Below are positions 18,170 through 27,700 of a stretch of DNA of 49,722 nucleotides, piece by piece. The translations under genes were made by a program, and so were the position numbers. The stretch is from Novosphingobium sp. ST904. GTDB taxonomy: Bacteria > Pseudomonadota > Alphaproteobacteria > Sphingomonadales > Sphingomonadaceae. Positions within the stretch are counted from its first letter, which is position 1. The number at the start of each line of letters is the position of its first letter. The notes under the pieces were generated by a model. That model had not been told where the DNA came from and made no database searches. It saw only the letters and a program-made list of their open reading frames with translations. Location: NCBI RefSeq assembly GCF_001298105.1, contig NZ_LGJH01000126.1:1-49722 (forward strand), read 5' to 3'.

Positions 18170-21100
18170 TCAGAACTGGTATCTGGCGCCCACGAACCAC
18201 TGCGCGCCGGTGCGGGAGAATTCGCGGGTGAGATACTGCGTGCCGTCTCCGGTGCCGTAGATCCGCTCGCGCTCGTTGGTGATGTTGATGCCCTGCACGT
18301 TGAGGCTGAGCCGCTCGGTCAGGTTGTAGTAGGCCGAGAGATCGACTTGCGTCGGGCCGTACTTGCGCTCCTGCACATGGCCGTTGCCGCCCGGTTCGCT
18401 CAGCAGATAGTCGTCGCGCTTGTTGACCGAGACGCGCAGGCCCAGCTTGCCGGTGTCGAAATAGCCGGTGAAGTTGTAGGAATTGGGCGAAAGCCCGGTG
18501 GAATCGTGCGCCGTGACATGGGTGTAGTTCGACGCGATGCCGAAGTTGGAGAAGACTCCCGGCAGGAACGTGAACGGCAGGTTCAGCGTCACTTCCACGC
18601 CCTTCACCTTGTCCCCGTCGGAGGAATTGACCGCTGTGTAGAAAGTGTAGGGCACCTGGGCGGGATCGGCGTTGTAGGAAGGATCGTAGCGCGGGTCGGC
18701 ATAGATCGCTGCCCAGTATTCCTGCGGCACCATCTGTTCGATCACCGAGGTCTTGAGCGAGCGGATGATGTTCTTCTGGAACAGCCCTACCGCGAACAGG
18801 CCGCTTTTGCTGAAGTACCATTCGAGGCCGAGGTCGAAGTCGTCCGACAGGTAGGGCTTGAGGTCGGGGCTGCCGAGGTTGCTCACCGTGCGCGTGGTAT
18901 ATTCGAACACCGGGCTGGCGATGTTGAGTGAGGCAAGGCCGGGCCGGGTCATAGAGCGGGCATAGGCGAAGCGGGCGACGAGCTCGGGCGTCAGGTTGAG
19001 CGCGGCGTTGAACGAGGGCAGCAGGTTGTCGTAATGGCGCTTCACCTCCACCGGCGAACTGGCGATGACCGCGCTGGATTCCACGTCGGTGCGGACATAG
19101 CGAAGCCCGGCATCGAGGCGCAGGGTCATCGAACCGATGTCGAAATCGCCCATCACCTCGCCATAACCGCCCGTGGTCTTTTCCACGACCTTCCAGCCCG
19201 CCGCGACATTGGCGGTGTAGCCGTCGTTGAACAGGCCCGAGCCGGCGATGGCGTCGAAATCGACCACGGCGAAGGTGGGCAGCCCGCCCGAGACCACGCC
19301 GTCGCCGAAGTGGCCGATCGGGAAATCGGTCATATAGGCCTGAGGCTCGAAGCTCGGCAGCGCGCCCTGCGCTTCGGAATAGCGCACCATGCGGCGGCTG
19401 TAGGCGACGCCGGCCAGCGCGGTGAAGCGGCCCTGCTGGAATTTCGCGTTGGCCTTGGTCGTGAAATTGTCCTTCACCACCTTGTTCAGCCGGTTGGCCG
19501 CGGTCAGCGCGTTGATGTAGTTTTCCGGATCGTTGGGGTCGTAGTCGCCATAGTCCACCACCGCCACGTCGCGGCTGCCGGTATAGTCATAGGAATAGTA
19601 GTGCGGGATCGAACGCGCGTAGAAGCGCAGTTCGCTGCGGTCGGCACTGTCGCGGGCCTTGCCGATCATGCCGTCGAAGGTGAGGTTGTCGCTCGCCTCG
19701 TATTCGCCCGAGAAGACGAACTGGGTGAACTTCGAGGTCGAGGTCTGGTGGCGGCTCTCGTACCATGAGGTGACGTCATCGAACGCGGCGGCGACCAGTT
19801 GCTTGCCATCGGGGGCAATCGTGAACGAAAGCGGGGTCTGCCCGACATAGTTGCCCGCAGACCCGTGCGTGAGCAGCCATTCCATCGAGTTGTAGCTGTA
19901 GCGATCGTTGTCGAGCTGCGAATAGAGCGCGTCGAACGTGAGCTTCAGCCCGTCGAGCGGGCGGGCCTGGATCGAGCCGCCAAGGCCGAGCCGCTTCTGG
20001 TCGTTGCCGAAGAAGTCGGCGCGGGGGAGGCGCGGGGCCCAGAGGCAGTCGAGCGAATCCGCCGCGCCGCAGTTCTCGGGGGTGCCCGAGACTTCGGGAT
20101 CGGTATCGGCCCAGCTATCGCCGTTAACGAAGGGCGAGGTCCAGCGGACGCTGGAAAAGCCCTCCTGATAGACGGTGCGCTTGGAATAGGCCGCAGAAAG
20201 CAGCACGCCGATGGTGTCGTCCGCGAACGTGTCGGAGATCATGACCGTGGCGCGGGGATCGACCTTCCGCGAGACCGTGTTGTAGCCGGCCTGGCCCGAG
20301 GCGACGACGTGGAAGCCGGGGGAATCGAACGGCTTTGCCGAATAGAGATCGACCGTGCCGGCGATGCCGCCTTCCTCGATCGAGGCGCGCTGGGTCTTCT
20401 GCACGTCGATGCGGTTGAACAGTTCGGAGGCGAAGACGTGGAAGTCGAACGCGCGGCCTGCGTTGATCGTGAAGCCGCCGGAATCGAGCCCGTCGCTGCT
20501 GGCGGGCACTTCCATGCCGTTGAGCGTGGTGCGCGTGAAGTCCGGCGAGAAGCCGCGCAGGGTGATGTTGCGCCCTTCGCCGCCCTCGCGCGAGATGGTC
20601 ACGCCCGGCAGGCGCTGGATCGATTCCGAGAGGTTGAGGTCGGGCATCTTGGCCATGTCCTCGGCCATGATGCTCTCGGTCACGTTGATCGCCTGGCGCT
20701 TGACGTCCTGGGCCCGCTGGAGGCTGCCGCGAAAGCCGGTGACGATGATTTCCTCGGCGGTCGGCATGGCTTCGGCGGCGGGGGCGGCATCCGTGCTGGC
20801 GGAGAGCGCGACAGGCGGCTCGGCCGAAAGCGCGGGTGCAAGAGCCACTGGAACGGTCGCCACGGTCATGCGGGCGGGATTGCCGGCGGGCATTCGGCTG
20901 CCGGCAACGATGGCGTAGGACGCCGGGCCGGTGCGCCGTGCCGAAAGCCCCGTTCCTGCGAGCAGCCGCGCCAGCGCCTGGTCTACGGTCATCTCGCCGC
21001 GCACGGCATTGGTGCGGATTTCGTGGGTCAGCCGGCGGGCGGCGATGATCTGGATGTCTCCCTGCCGGCCGAGCTGGGTAATGGCGGTTTCGGCAGGCTG

Positions 21101-21211
21101 GGCTTCAATGACGAACTCTCTGGTCTGCGCCGCGGCCTGCGCCGGCGATGCGATCGTGCAGACGATGGCCGTAGTCGCGAACAGCGCATTACGCACTTTG
21201 TTTTTGTGCAT
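18170..21211 (-). CDS. STN-domain TonB-dependent receptor (Xanthomonas/Caulobacter-type)
   Basis: An intact 1013-residue outer-membrane transducer/transporter. ATG 21211 is preceded by GGGGTGG; the first 30 residues are a signal peptide ending SPAQAAAQ. Next comes an STN (secretin/TonB N-terminal) domain at about 31-100 with EFVIEAQPAETAITQLGRQG and LTHEIRTNAVRG, which contacts FecR. A TonB box-like IIVTGFRGSL and a plug with NLSESIQRLPGVTISREGG and RNITLRGFSPDFTRTTLNG follow, the hallmark of the TonB-Xanth-Caul group that often imports plant saccharides. The barrel ends FVGARYQF with a terminal Phe. FecR and an ECF sigma gene lie directly upstream and two pectin-modifying enzymes downstream, so it probably senses and imports a pectin oligosaccharide. 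Confidence 0.93.
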   Translation of the reverse strand: MHKNKVRNALFATTAIVCTIASPAQAAAQTREFVIEAQPAETAITQLGRQGDIQIIAARRLTHEIRTNAVRGEMTVDQALARLLAGTGLSARRTGPASYAIVAGSRMPAGNPARMTVATVPVALAPALSAEPPVALSASTDAAPAAEAMPTAEEIIVTGFRGSLQRAQDVKRQAINVTESIMAEDMAKMPDLNLSESIQRLPGVTISREGGEGRNITLRGFSPDFTRTTLNGMEVPASSDGLDSGGFTINAGRAFDFHVFASELFNRIDVQKTQRASIEEGGIAGTVDLYSAKPFDSPGFHVVASGQAGYNTVSRKVDPRATVMISDTFADDTIGVLLSAAYSKRTVYQEGFSSVRWTSPFVNGDSWADTDPEVSGTPENCGAADSLDCLWAPRLPRADFFGNDQKRLGLGGSIQARPLDGLKLTFDALYSQLDNDRYSYNSMEWLLTHGSAGNYVGQTPLSFTIAPDGKQLVAAAFDDVTSWYESRHQTSTSKFTQFVFSGEYEASDNLTFDGMIGKARDSADRSELRFYARSIPHYYSYDYTGSRDVAVVDYGDYDPNDPENYINALTAANRLNKVVKDNFTTKANAKFQQGRFTALAGVAYSRRMVRYSEAQGALPSFEPQAYMTDFPIGHFGDGVVSGGLPTFAVVDFDAIAGSGLFNDGYTANVAAGWKVVEKTTGGYGEVMGDFDIGSMTLRLDAGLRYVRTDVESSAVIASSPVEVKRHYDNLLPSFNAALNLTPELVARFAYARSMTRPGLASLNIASPVFEYTTRTVSNLGSPDLKPYLSDDFDLGLEWYFSKSGLFAVGLFQKNIIRSLKTSVIEQMVPQEYWAAIYADPRYDPSYNADPAQVPYTFYTAVNSSDGDKVKGVEVTLNLPFTFLPGVFSNFGIASNYTHVTAHDSTGLSPNSYNFTGYFDTGKLGLRVSVNKRDDYLLSEPGGNGHVQERKYGPTQVDLSAYYNLTERLSLNVQGINITNERERIYGTGDGTQYLTREFSRTGAQWFVGARYQF

Positions 21212-21236
21212 TATTATCCACCCCAAATATTTATTG

Positions 21237-21254
21237 CGGGTTTCTTCGAACCCG
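21237..21254 (-). terminator. Short hairpin between fecR and the STN receptor
   Basis: CGGGTT-TCTTCG-AACCCG forms a 6-bp stem in the 91-base gap between the FecR stop and receptor start. It is followed, in the direction of transcription, by an AT-rich run. It may attenuate read-through from sigma/fecR into the receptor, or mark the start of a separate sigma-dependent receptor promoter. Confidence 0.35.
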
Positions 21255-21302
21255 TATTGTCAGAGAGTCATTCCTCCGAAAAATCCTTCCCCTGAATTTG
21301 TT

Positions 21303-22312
21303 TTAATCCGAAGAATTGAGAGAAATTCTGATGAGGTCGGGATTGCTGGTATCCAGCGTTATCCCAAGGCTGGCCTTCACGGCTTCGGCGAAGCCTTCCG
21401 GGTCGTTGATGCGGAACAGGCCGTCGAACTGTTCGCGGGCGATGCGCGGGTCGGCGATCACGATCTGGCGGGCGTTGTAACGGTTGAATTCGTTCGCAGC
21501 TTCGTAAAGCGTGCGCCCGTCAAGATCGATCATGCCGCTGCGCCAGGCCAGCGAACGGTCGACCGAGGTGGGAATTCCGGCCTCATAGTCGATCACGGCA
21601 TGGGCGCTGAGCGTGGCGCGGTCGCCCGCTTCAAGGCGCATGTGCAGATCGGGCCCGCCCGCCGGGGCCGCGCTCCAGGTTTCGACCACGCCCTCGGTGA
21701 CGAGCACTTCCACACCGGTTTCGCGCCGCCGTACCGAGAAGGCGGTGCCGACCGCGCGCACGCGGACGTCGCCCGCGGCCACCACGAAGGGCCGTTTGGC
21801 GTCCTTGGCGACCTCGAACCAGGCCTCCCCTTGCGCAAGTTCGATGTCCCGGCTGCGCCGGCCATGTCGACGACCAGTTCGCTTCCCGAATTCATCGTCA
21901 TGACCGAACCATCGGCCAGCGGCAGGCGGCGGATTTCGCCGAGCTTCGTTTCGTAGACGGCAGGCGCGCTGCTCCAGCGCACGCCGGTCACGGCAACCGC
22001 GGCCGAGGCGGCGATGCCCGCCAGCAGCCCGCGCCGCGCCAGCAGCGCAGGGCGGGCAGGCGCGGCTTCCTCGCCGTCCTGTGCGGGCGGAGCAGATTCT
22101 TCTTCCGGCACGGCGGCGGGCGTGAGGGCATACCACTGGGCCTGTACTTGCAGCAGCAGTCCCTGGCGAAGCGGGTCTTCGGCCAGCCAGGCCTGAAGCT
22201 GCGCCTCGTCCGCTTCGCTCCACGCATCGCCGTCCATGCGCGCCACGAAGGCGGCGGCGGCATCGTGCGCCGCCTCCCGCTCGCGGGATCGGGGATCGTG
22301 CGTGCTCACCAT
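21303..22312 (-). CDS. FecR-family anti-sigma factor (one-base break near 21857)
   Basis: About 336 residues after repair. This is an inner-membrane regulator that holds or activates its ECF sigma factor according to the state of the STN receptor. The N-terminal DUF4880-like part has AFVARMDGDAWSEADEAQLQ and AWLAEDPLRQG. A single membrane helix near residue 95 (RGLLAGIAASAAVAVTGV) is followed by the periplasmic FecR domain (ETKLGEIRRLPLADGSVMTM, then ELAQGEAWFEVAKDAKRPFV) and a C-terminal STN-like segment (GLFRINDPEGFAEAVKASLG). The frame changes at 21851-21862, where GGCGCAGCC fits as GGCCGCAGCC, giving DMAGRSRDIELAQGEA. The ATG at 22312 overlaps the end of the sigma gene, so the pair is coupled. 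Confidence 0.87.
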
Positions 22313-22830
22313 GGGCGGGCCTCCCGGCGCTCCGCACCCGTGAGGCGTTGCTCGTTCTCCGCCTCTGCCGCGTCCCAGGCGGCGCGGATCGCGCGAACGC
22401 CCGACCAGACCTGCTTTTCCACGGCCTTCTCGGTCATCCCCAGGTGCGCGGCAATTTCCTTCTGCGACCAGCCTTCGATCTTGCGCAGTTCCACCACGCG
22501 GCGGCAACGCTCGGGCAGGCGGGCGATGATCTGCAGCACGCGGGCGTAGTTCATGCGGCTGGACGCCTGATCCTCGGGTGAGGGGGCTTCATCGTCATAC
22601 CAGCTTTCGACATCGCTGAAGGCTTCCAGAACGACCACCTGCTGGCGCTTCATCCGGCGCAGCATGAGATTGCGGGTGATCGCGAACATGTAGGACAGCG
22701 GCCGGTCGATGTGATCGACCGAGGGGAGCATGGCTATGCGGCAATAGGCTTCCTGCATCACCTCGTCGACATCCTCTGGCGAGAGGCGCGAACGGGCCAG
22801 CCAGCGCCGGACCCGCGCCTCGTGGGGCAC
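22306..22830 (-). CDS. ECF RNA polymerase sigma factor (FecI-like), N-terminus unresolved
   Basis: An ECF sigma factor with region 2 (SPEDVDEVMQEAYCRIAML, RPLSYMFAITRNLMLRRMKR) and region 4 (LPERCRRVVELRKIEGWSQK followed by EIAAHLGMTEKAVEKQV). From the GTG at 22830 it is 174 residues, but the same frame stays open upstream and encodes a conserved-looking EKEFARRRRIAVWVAREIV without any start codon. If one G is restored in CAGGGGAG near 22890, the frame joins a GTG at 22955 and the protein gains about 42 residues. I give the minimal span. It transcribes the downstream FecR/receptor/pectin-enzyme genes by analogy with FecI. It is back-to-back with the heme sigma gene across 245 bases. Confidence 0.85.
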   Translation of the reverse strand: MPHEARVRRWLARSRLSPEDVDEVMQEAYCRIAMLPSVDHIDRPLSYMFAITRNLMLRRMKRQQVVVLEAFSDVESWYDDEAPSPEDQASSRMNYARVLQIIARLPERCRRVVELRKIEGWSQKEIAAHLGMTEKAVEKQVWSGVRAIRAAWDAAEAENEQRLTGAERREARPW

Positions 22831-23040
22831 GATTTCGCGCGCGACCCAGACCGCGATGCGGCGCCTGCGCGCGAACTCCTTTTCAGCCTCCCCTGGCGTA
22901 ACGCCCTCCCCAACCGAATATCGAATTTGCCGAGATTGGATTCCCGTTCTGCCACGTAAGAGACACGGCGCGCGATATTCCTTCCGGCCACGGAAAATAA
23001 TTCTGGTGACGGGCAGGCAGGGCGACCGCTTTGCGTGCAG

Positions 23041-23057
23041 TTGCGAATTGATCGCAA
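23041..23057 (+). promoter_or_regulatory. Fur-box-like palindrome before heme sigma gene
   Basis: TTGCGA-ATTGA-TCGCAA is a 6-5-6 perfect dyad centred 27 bases before the GTG of the heme-locus sigma factor. Its inner part TGCGAAT-T-GATCGCA matches the 7-1-7 shape of Fur operators. Repression of the first gene by Fe-Fur would place the whole heme operon under iron control. Binding is inferred. Confidence 0.5.
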
Positions 23058-23075
23058 TAAAGCTAGGGGGCGCGG

Positions 23076-23684
23076 GTGACGACCAACGCCCTGTCCCTTT
23101 TCCGGCTGCTGCTGCGCGAACGTCCGTCGTTGCTGCGCCATTTGCAGGGACTGGTCGGACACGAGGGCGCAGAAGATGTGGCGCAGGCGCTCTGGCTGAA
23201 GATCCACGCCGTCCACGATCATCCGCCGATCGCCAACAAGAAGGCGTTCCTTTACCGCATGGCCCGCAATGTCGCGATCGACATGGTGCGCTCGGACAAG
23301 CGGCGCAGCAGACACATCACCAGCGGCGATGAACTGCCCGGAGACATCGCGGCGCCCGTGCCCTCTGCGGAAACCGCCATGCTCGACCGCGAGGCGCTGG
23401 CTCGGCTGACCGCGGCGCTGGCCGAACTTTCGCCGCGCTGCCAGCAGATCATCAGGATGAACCGGATAGAGGGTGTGTCGATCACGGACATTGCGGCAAG
23501 GCTGGGGATCAGCCGCCAGATGGTCGGGCGCTACATCGCGCAGGGCATGGCCCATTGCTGCGAGCGGCTGGACGATGAAAACTGGAAGGGGCGGGTTTCG
23601 GAAGTGCTGCCGCAGACGTCGGACGGTGTAGGGATGCGCCGCGAGCAGGATGCTCTGGAACCGGATGATGACGAACGTGCCTGA
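23076..23684 (+). CDS. ECF sigma factor of heme-uptake operon (HasI/FecI-like)
   Basis: A 202-residue ECF sigma factor starting at GTG 23076, 7 bases after GGGGG. Region 2 reads GHEGAEDVAQALWLKIHAVH and AFLYRMARNVAIDMVRSDKR; region 4 reads LAELSPRCQQIIRMNRIEGV and ITDIAARLGISRQMVGRYIA. The C-terminal 30 residues are an acidic extension. The next gene, a FecR anti-sigma, starts inside its 3' end, and the third gene is an STN-bearing heme receptor, so this is the receptor-activated sigma factor of a HasI/FecI-type cascade. A Fur-like palindrome lies immediately upstream. It is more distant from the neighbouring divergent sigma factor than expected for a recent duplication. Confidence 0.88.
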   Translation: MTTNALSLFRLLLRERPSLLRHLQGLVGHEGAEDVAQALWLKIHAVHDHPPIANKKAFLYRMARNVAIDMVRSDKRRSRHITSGDELPGDIAAPVPSAETAMLDREALARLTAALAELSPRCQQIIRMNRIEGVSITDIAARLGISRQMVGRYIAQGMAHCCERLDDENWKGRVSEVLPQTSDGVGMRREQDALEPDDDERA

Positions 23685-24669
23685 AACGACGATCACGCCG
23701 GAAATGCGGCAGGAAGCCGCCCGCCTTTTCGGTGACCATGTCGCGGGTGTCATGTCCGCAGCCGACGAGGCGCGTCTGGCGCAGTGGCTGGCCGAGGACC
23801 CGCGCCATGCCCGCGCCTTCGCCGCCGTGGAGCGGACATGGCGGGCGATCGATGAAACGACGATGCCGCCGGTCCCGGTGCGCGGCACGGCGCCGTGGAG
23901 CAGGCGCTTCGCACGCTGGCGCCCGGCCGGGACGCAGCACGGCGTTTCCGCGCCGGTGCACAAGGCATCGGGATGGGCGCGGGGGCTCGTTGCCGCCAGC
24001 GTCCTGCTGCTGATCGCCACGCAATCGGCGGACATTGCACTGCGCCTGCGTGCCGATGCCATCACGAACACCGGGGAGCGGCGCAGCTTTGCGCTGCCCG
24101 ATGGTTCGATTGCCCTGCTCAATACCGACAGTGCCGTCGCCGTGGACTTCGCCGATGGCCGCCACATCCGTCTGCTTCGCGGCGAGGCGGCCTTCACGGT
24201 GGCGCCGGATCCGGCGCGCCCCTTCGTGGTCGAAGCAGGCGGGGGTACCGTCACGGCGCTGGGTACGCGCTTCCTCGTCAGGCTGGACGGCGATGAGACC
24301 CGCGTGGCCGTGACAGAGCACAGCGTGCGCATCGACCTGAACGCCGTCTCGCGTCTCGTCCGCGAGGGCGAGGAGGCGGGATATGGCCGGGACCGGATCT
24401 CGCCCCTCGCGGGCCAGTCGGTCCACGATACCGACGGCTGGACTCGCGGCGTGATCCGCGTGGTGAACCGCCCGCTAGCAGATGTCGTGCGCGAGATTGG
24501 CCGCTATCGCAGCGGCTACATCCTCGTGCTGGGGGACGGCCTTTCGCAGCGGCGGGTCAACGGGGTGTTCCGGCTCGACGATCCCGATCGTTCGATCGAT
24601 GCGATTGGCCGGTCGCTGGGCATCCGCAGCACCCGCATCGGCGGGATGGTGACCATCCTGCACGACTAA
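23665..24669 (+). CDS. FecR-family anti-sigma factor of heme operon (HasS-like)
   Basis: A 334-residue intact FecR-type protein. ATG 23665 lies 20 bases inside the sigma gene. The N-terminal part has ARLFGDHVAGVMSAADEARL and AQWLAEDPRHARAFAAVERT, the sigma-binding DUF4880-like region. One membrane helix near residues 108-126 (WARGLVAASVLLLIATQSA) is followed by the periplasmic FecR domain (GERRSFALPDGSIALLNTDS, RLLRGEAAFTVAPDPARPF, TALGTRFLVRLDG) and an STN-like end (RRVNGVFRLDDPDRSIDAIG). It should relay heme-receptor occupancy to the preceding sigma factor. By position and role it corresponds to HasS or FecR. Confidence 0.9.
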   Translation: MMTNVPETTITPEMRQEAARLFGDHVAGVMSAADEARLAQWLAEDPRHARAFAAVERTWRAIDETTMPPVPVRGTAPWSRRFARWRPAGTQHGVSAPVHKASGWARGLVAASVLLLIATQSADIALRLRADAITNTGERRSFALPDGSIALLNTDSAVAVDFADGRHIRLLRGEAAFTVAPDPARPFVVEAGGGTVTALGTRFLVRLDGDETRVAVTEHSVRIDLNAVSRLVREGEEAGYGRDRISPLAGQSVHDTDGWTRGVIRVVNRPLADVVREIGRYRSGYILVLGDGLSQRRVNGVFRLDDPDRSIDAIGRSLGIRSTRIGGMVTILHD

Positions 24670-24782
24670 TCCTGCAGGCCGCGAATTTTTTTGAACGTTC
24701 GAGGTTTCCTATCGCGCGCCGCCTTCGTCTTCATTTGTGAATATGCGTCGCAATAGCGATTGTCGGGTGAATGAAGGGGGCA

Positions 24783-27700
24783 ATGACGATGGACAATTCC
24801 AAAGCGCGCCGTGCGCGCAAGGGCGAAATGCGGACAATGGTCCAGGCCGTGCTGTTGGCTTCGGCCAGTCTCTCCGGCATCTTTGCCGCGAGCACGCCTG
24901 CGGCGGCGCAGTCCGCCCGCAGCTATGACGTTGCCGCGGGCAGCCTCGCCGATGCGCTGAACGATTTCGCGGAGCAGAGCGGGGTCGAACTGGTCTACGA
25001 CAGCGCGCTCGTGGCAGGCCGCACGAGCGGGGGCATCAAGGGCCGCCACAACCCGGCCGCCGCGCTTTCGCGCCTGCTCGCCGGGAGCGGCCTGACCGCA
25101 CGGCGGACGAGCGCCAACACCTTCACGGTCGAGCGGGCGCTTCAGGCGGAGGCCGGTGTGGTCCAGCTCGGCACGCTGCGTGTCGAGGGCGCCTCGGGAT
25201 CGGCTGGTGGGGGAACGGCGACGGTGCTAGCGGCGGCAATGGCAGGGTGGCCGGATGGGATGGCACGGCAGGCACCGTCTATTCCACGCCCGGCTCGGTC
25301 AGCGTCATCACCCGCGAGACGCTGGAGGCCTATCCCGGCCAGTCGCCAGCCGACATGCTGCGCGGCGCGACCGGCGTGATCTCCGGAGAGGCGCGCACCA
25401 GCGGCGGGCTGGACGTGAACATCCGCGGCCTTCAGGGGCAGGGCCGTGTGCCGGTGACAGTGGACGGCGCGATCAACGGCACCACGGTCTATCGCGGATA
25501 TCAGGGCACCAGCAATCGCAGTTTCGTGGACCCCGATTTCATCAGCCACGTCGCTATCGAGAAGGGCCTCTCAATGGGCAATCCGATTGCCGGCGGCATC
25601 GGTGGGTCGGTCAGCATGACGACTCTTTCCGCCGACGACATCGTTCCCGAAGGCGAGACCGTGGGCCTTCGCATCAAGGCCTCGCTGTCGAACAACAGCA
25701 CCGAGCCCGGCTCGAACATGACCCGCTCGCTGCTGGCGCCCTCGTCCTACAACGGCGATACGCTGGCGGCCACGCGGGAACGCAACCGGCCAGGTTTCTT
25801 CTCGCCCACGGGCGGCGCCGGCAGTCTGGTCTTCGCGCGCAAGGGCGATTTCGTGGACCTGGTGGCGGGCTATTCGTTCCGGCGCACCGGTAACTACCAT
25901 GCCGGCGCCAACGGCAAGCATGCGCCCGAGGCGACCGGCACGCCTTCTGCGTTCTGCGCCGCAGGGGCAGCTTCCGGCAGCCTCGCCTCGCTCTGCGAGC
26001 GTGCGGTGCAGTTCTACGACCGCTACGGCTCGACGCCTTTCGTTGGCGGCGAGGAAGTGCTCAACACCTCTACCGATGCGGAATCGGTGCTGCTCAAGGC
26101 CACCTTGCGCCCGGCCGCAGACCATGTGCTCGAACTGGGCTACGGCGGTTACTGGAGCGACTTCGGCGAGAATTATCCCGGTTCCACGGGCTCCGCCTCC
26201 GGCACGGTCCTGCAAACCTATCCGCTCTCGCACACCGGCCTCGACCGCGTGACCGCGCGCTATCGCTGGAACCCGGCGACCGACCTGGTGGACCTGAAGC
26301 TGAATGGCTGGATATCGAACCTTCGCGAAAGCGCGGCCTCGTTGCTCCAGACCGACCAGACGCGCCGCTTCGTGAACGGGCTTGGCGTGGACATCGGCAA
26401 CGGTTCACGCGTGTTGACGCCGCTGGGCCTGCTTTCGGCTGACTATGGCGCCTCGTTCCTGCGGGAGCGGACCGGCCCAGTGGATGGCTGGAATAACAAC
26501 GGTTCGCTCGCACCCGGGCGTGAAGGCACGCGGCGGGAAACGAGCGTGTTCGGGCAGGCTGCGCTGGAGCCCATGACCTGGCTGCGCCTCGATGCGGGCC
26601 TGCGCTACCAGAAGTACAAGTTGCAGGACGAACAGTCTGGCACCACTTACCACACCGATATCTTCGATCGCAGCGAGGACGCGGTGAGTTTCTCGCTAGG
26701 TGCCACGCTCATGCCGGTGGACGGGCTGCAGCTCTTCGCCAGCTACAAGCAGGCCGCGCGTCTGCCCTCGCTGATGGAGGCGACCACCGGCTTCTTCATG
26801 ATCGCCAACCCCGACCTGCACAAGGAAGAGGCCCATAACTGGGAAGCGGGCATGAACTACTCGCGCAAGGGCGTTCTTGCGGACGGTGACGAACTGGGCG
26901 TCAAGCTGGCATGGTTCGACAACGACATCGACGGCTATATCGCCCGGCGATACATCTCGGCGTTCTTCGCGATGCAGATGTTCAACATCGACCGCGCGCA
27001 GTTCCGGGGCGTGGAAGGCAGCCTGAGCTACCGTATCGGCGGCCTCTCGGTGGATGCGGGAGCGACCTATTACGATCATATCGCCTTTTGCAAGGACGCG
27101 GCCACGGGCTGCGTGGAAAGCTCGCTCGCCTCGGACTATGCCACAAACTACATCCCGCCCCGGTGGTCCGCCAATCTCGCGGTCAGTCAGAAGTTCCTGG
27201 CCGAGCGCGCCATGCTGGGCGGGCGCCTGACTTACACGGGCAAGCGCGCGGTCGGCGCGCAAGTCCCGCAGAGCGGCTACATGCCGCTGATCTCGGCGAT
27301 CGCGTGGAACCCCTATGTGCTGCTGGACCTGACCGGGCAGTTCAAGGTGACGGACGCGCTCTCGCTCGACTGGAGCCTCGATAACGTCACCGACCGCTAT
27401 TACACCGAGGCCATGAGCCTGGGCTATATCCCGGCGCGGGGCGGACCTTCCGTATCGGCCTTACCGGAAAGCTCGGCTCGAAAACGGCGCTGTGGCCGGC
27501 GAACTGGTTCAGCGGATGGGCCAACGAGGATGCTGCCGACTGGACCGGGCCCTATATCGGCGCCGACTTCGGCTACGGCCTCGGCAAGACCAGCGGCAGC
27601 GTGACCGACAGCATGGGCAATGCCGCCGACATCGAGAACGGCAGCCGCATCGACCAGAAGATGCGCAACGTGCTGGGCGGGCTCCACGCCGGTTACAACT

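Noticed and set aside
16949..18931. 660-codon plus-strand frame across pectinesterase, esterase and receptor
   Set aside because: It spans three real minus-strand genes and an intergenic hairpin, which no real gene would do.
24742..24764. Possible second Fur-like dyad (CAAT-N4-ATTG) before the heme receptor
   Set aside because: The arms are only 4 bp and do not match the 7-1-7 shape seen before the sigma gene; likely chance.
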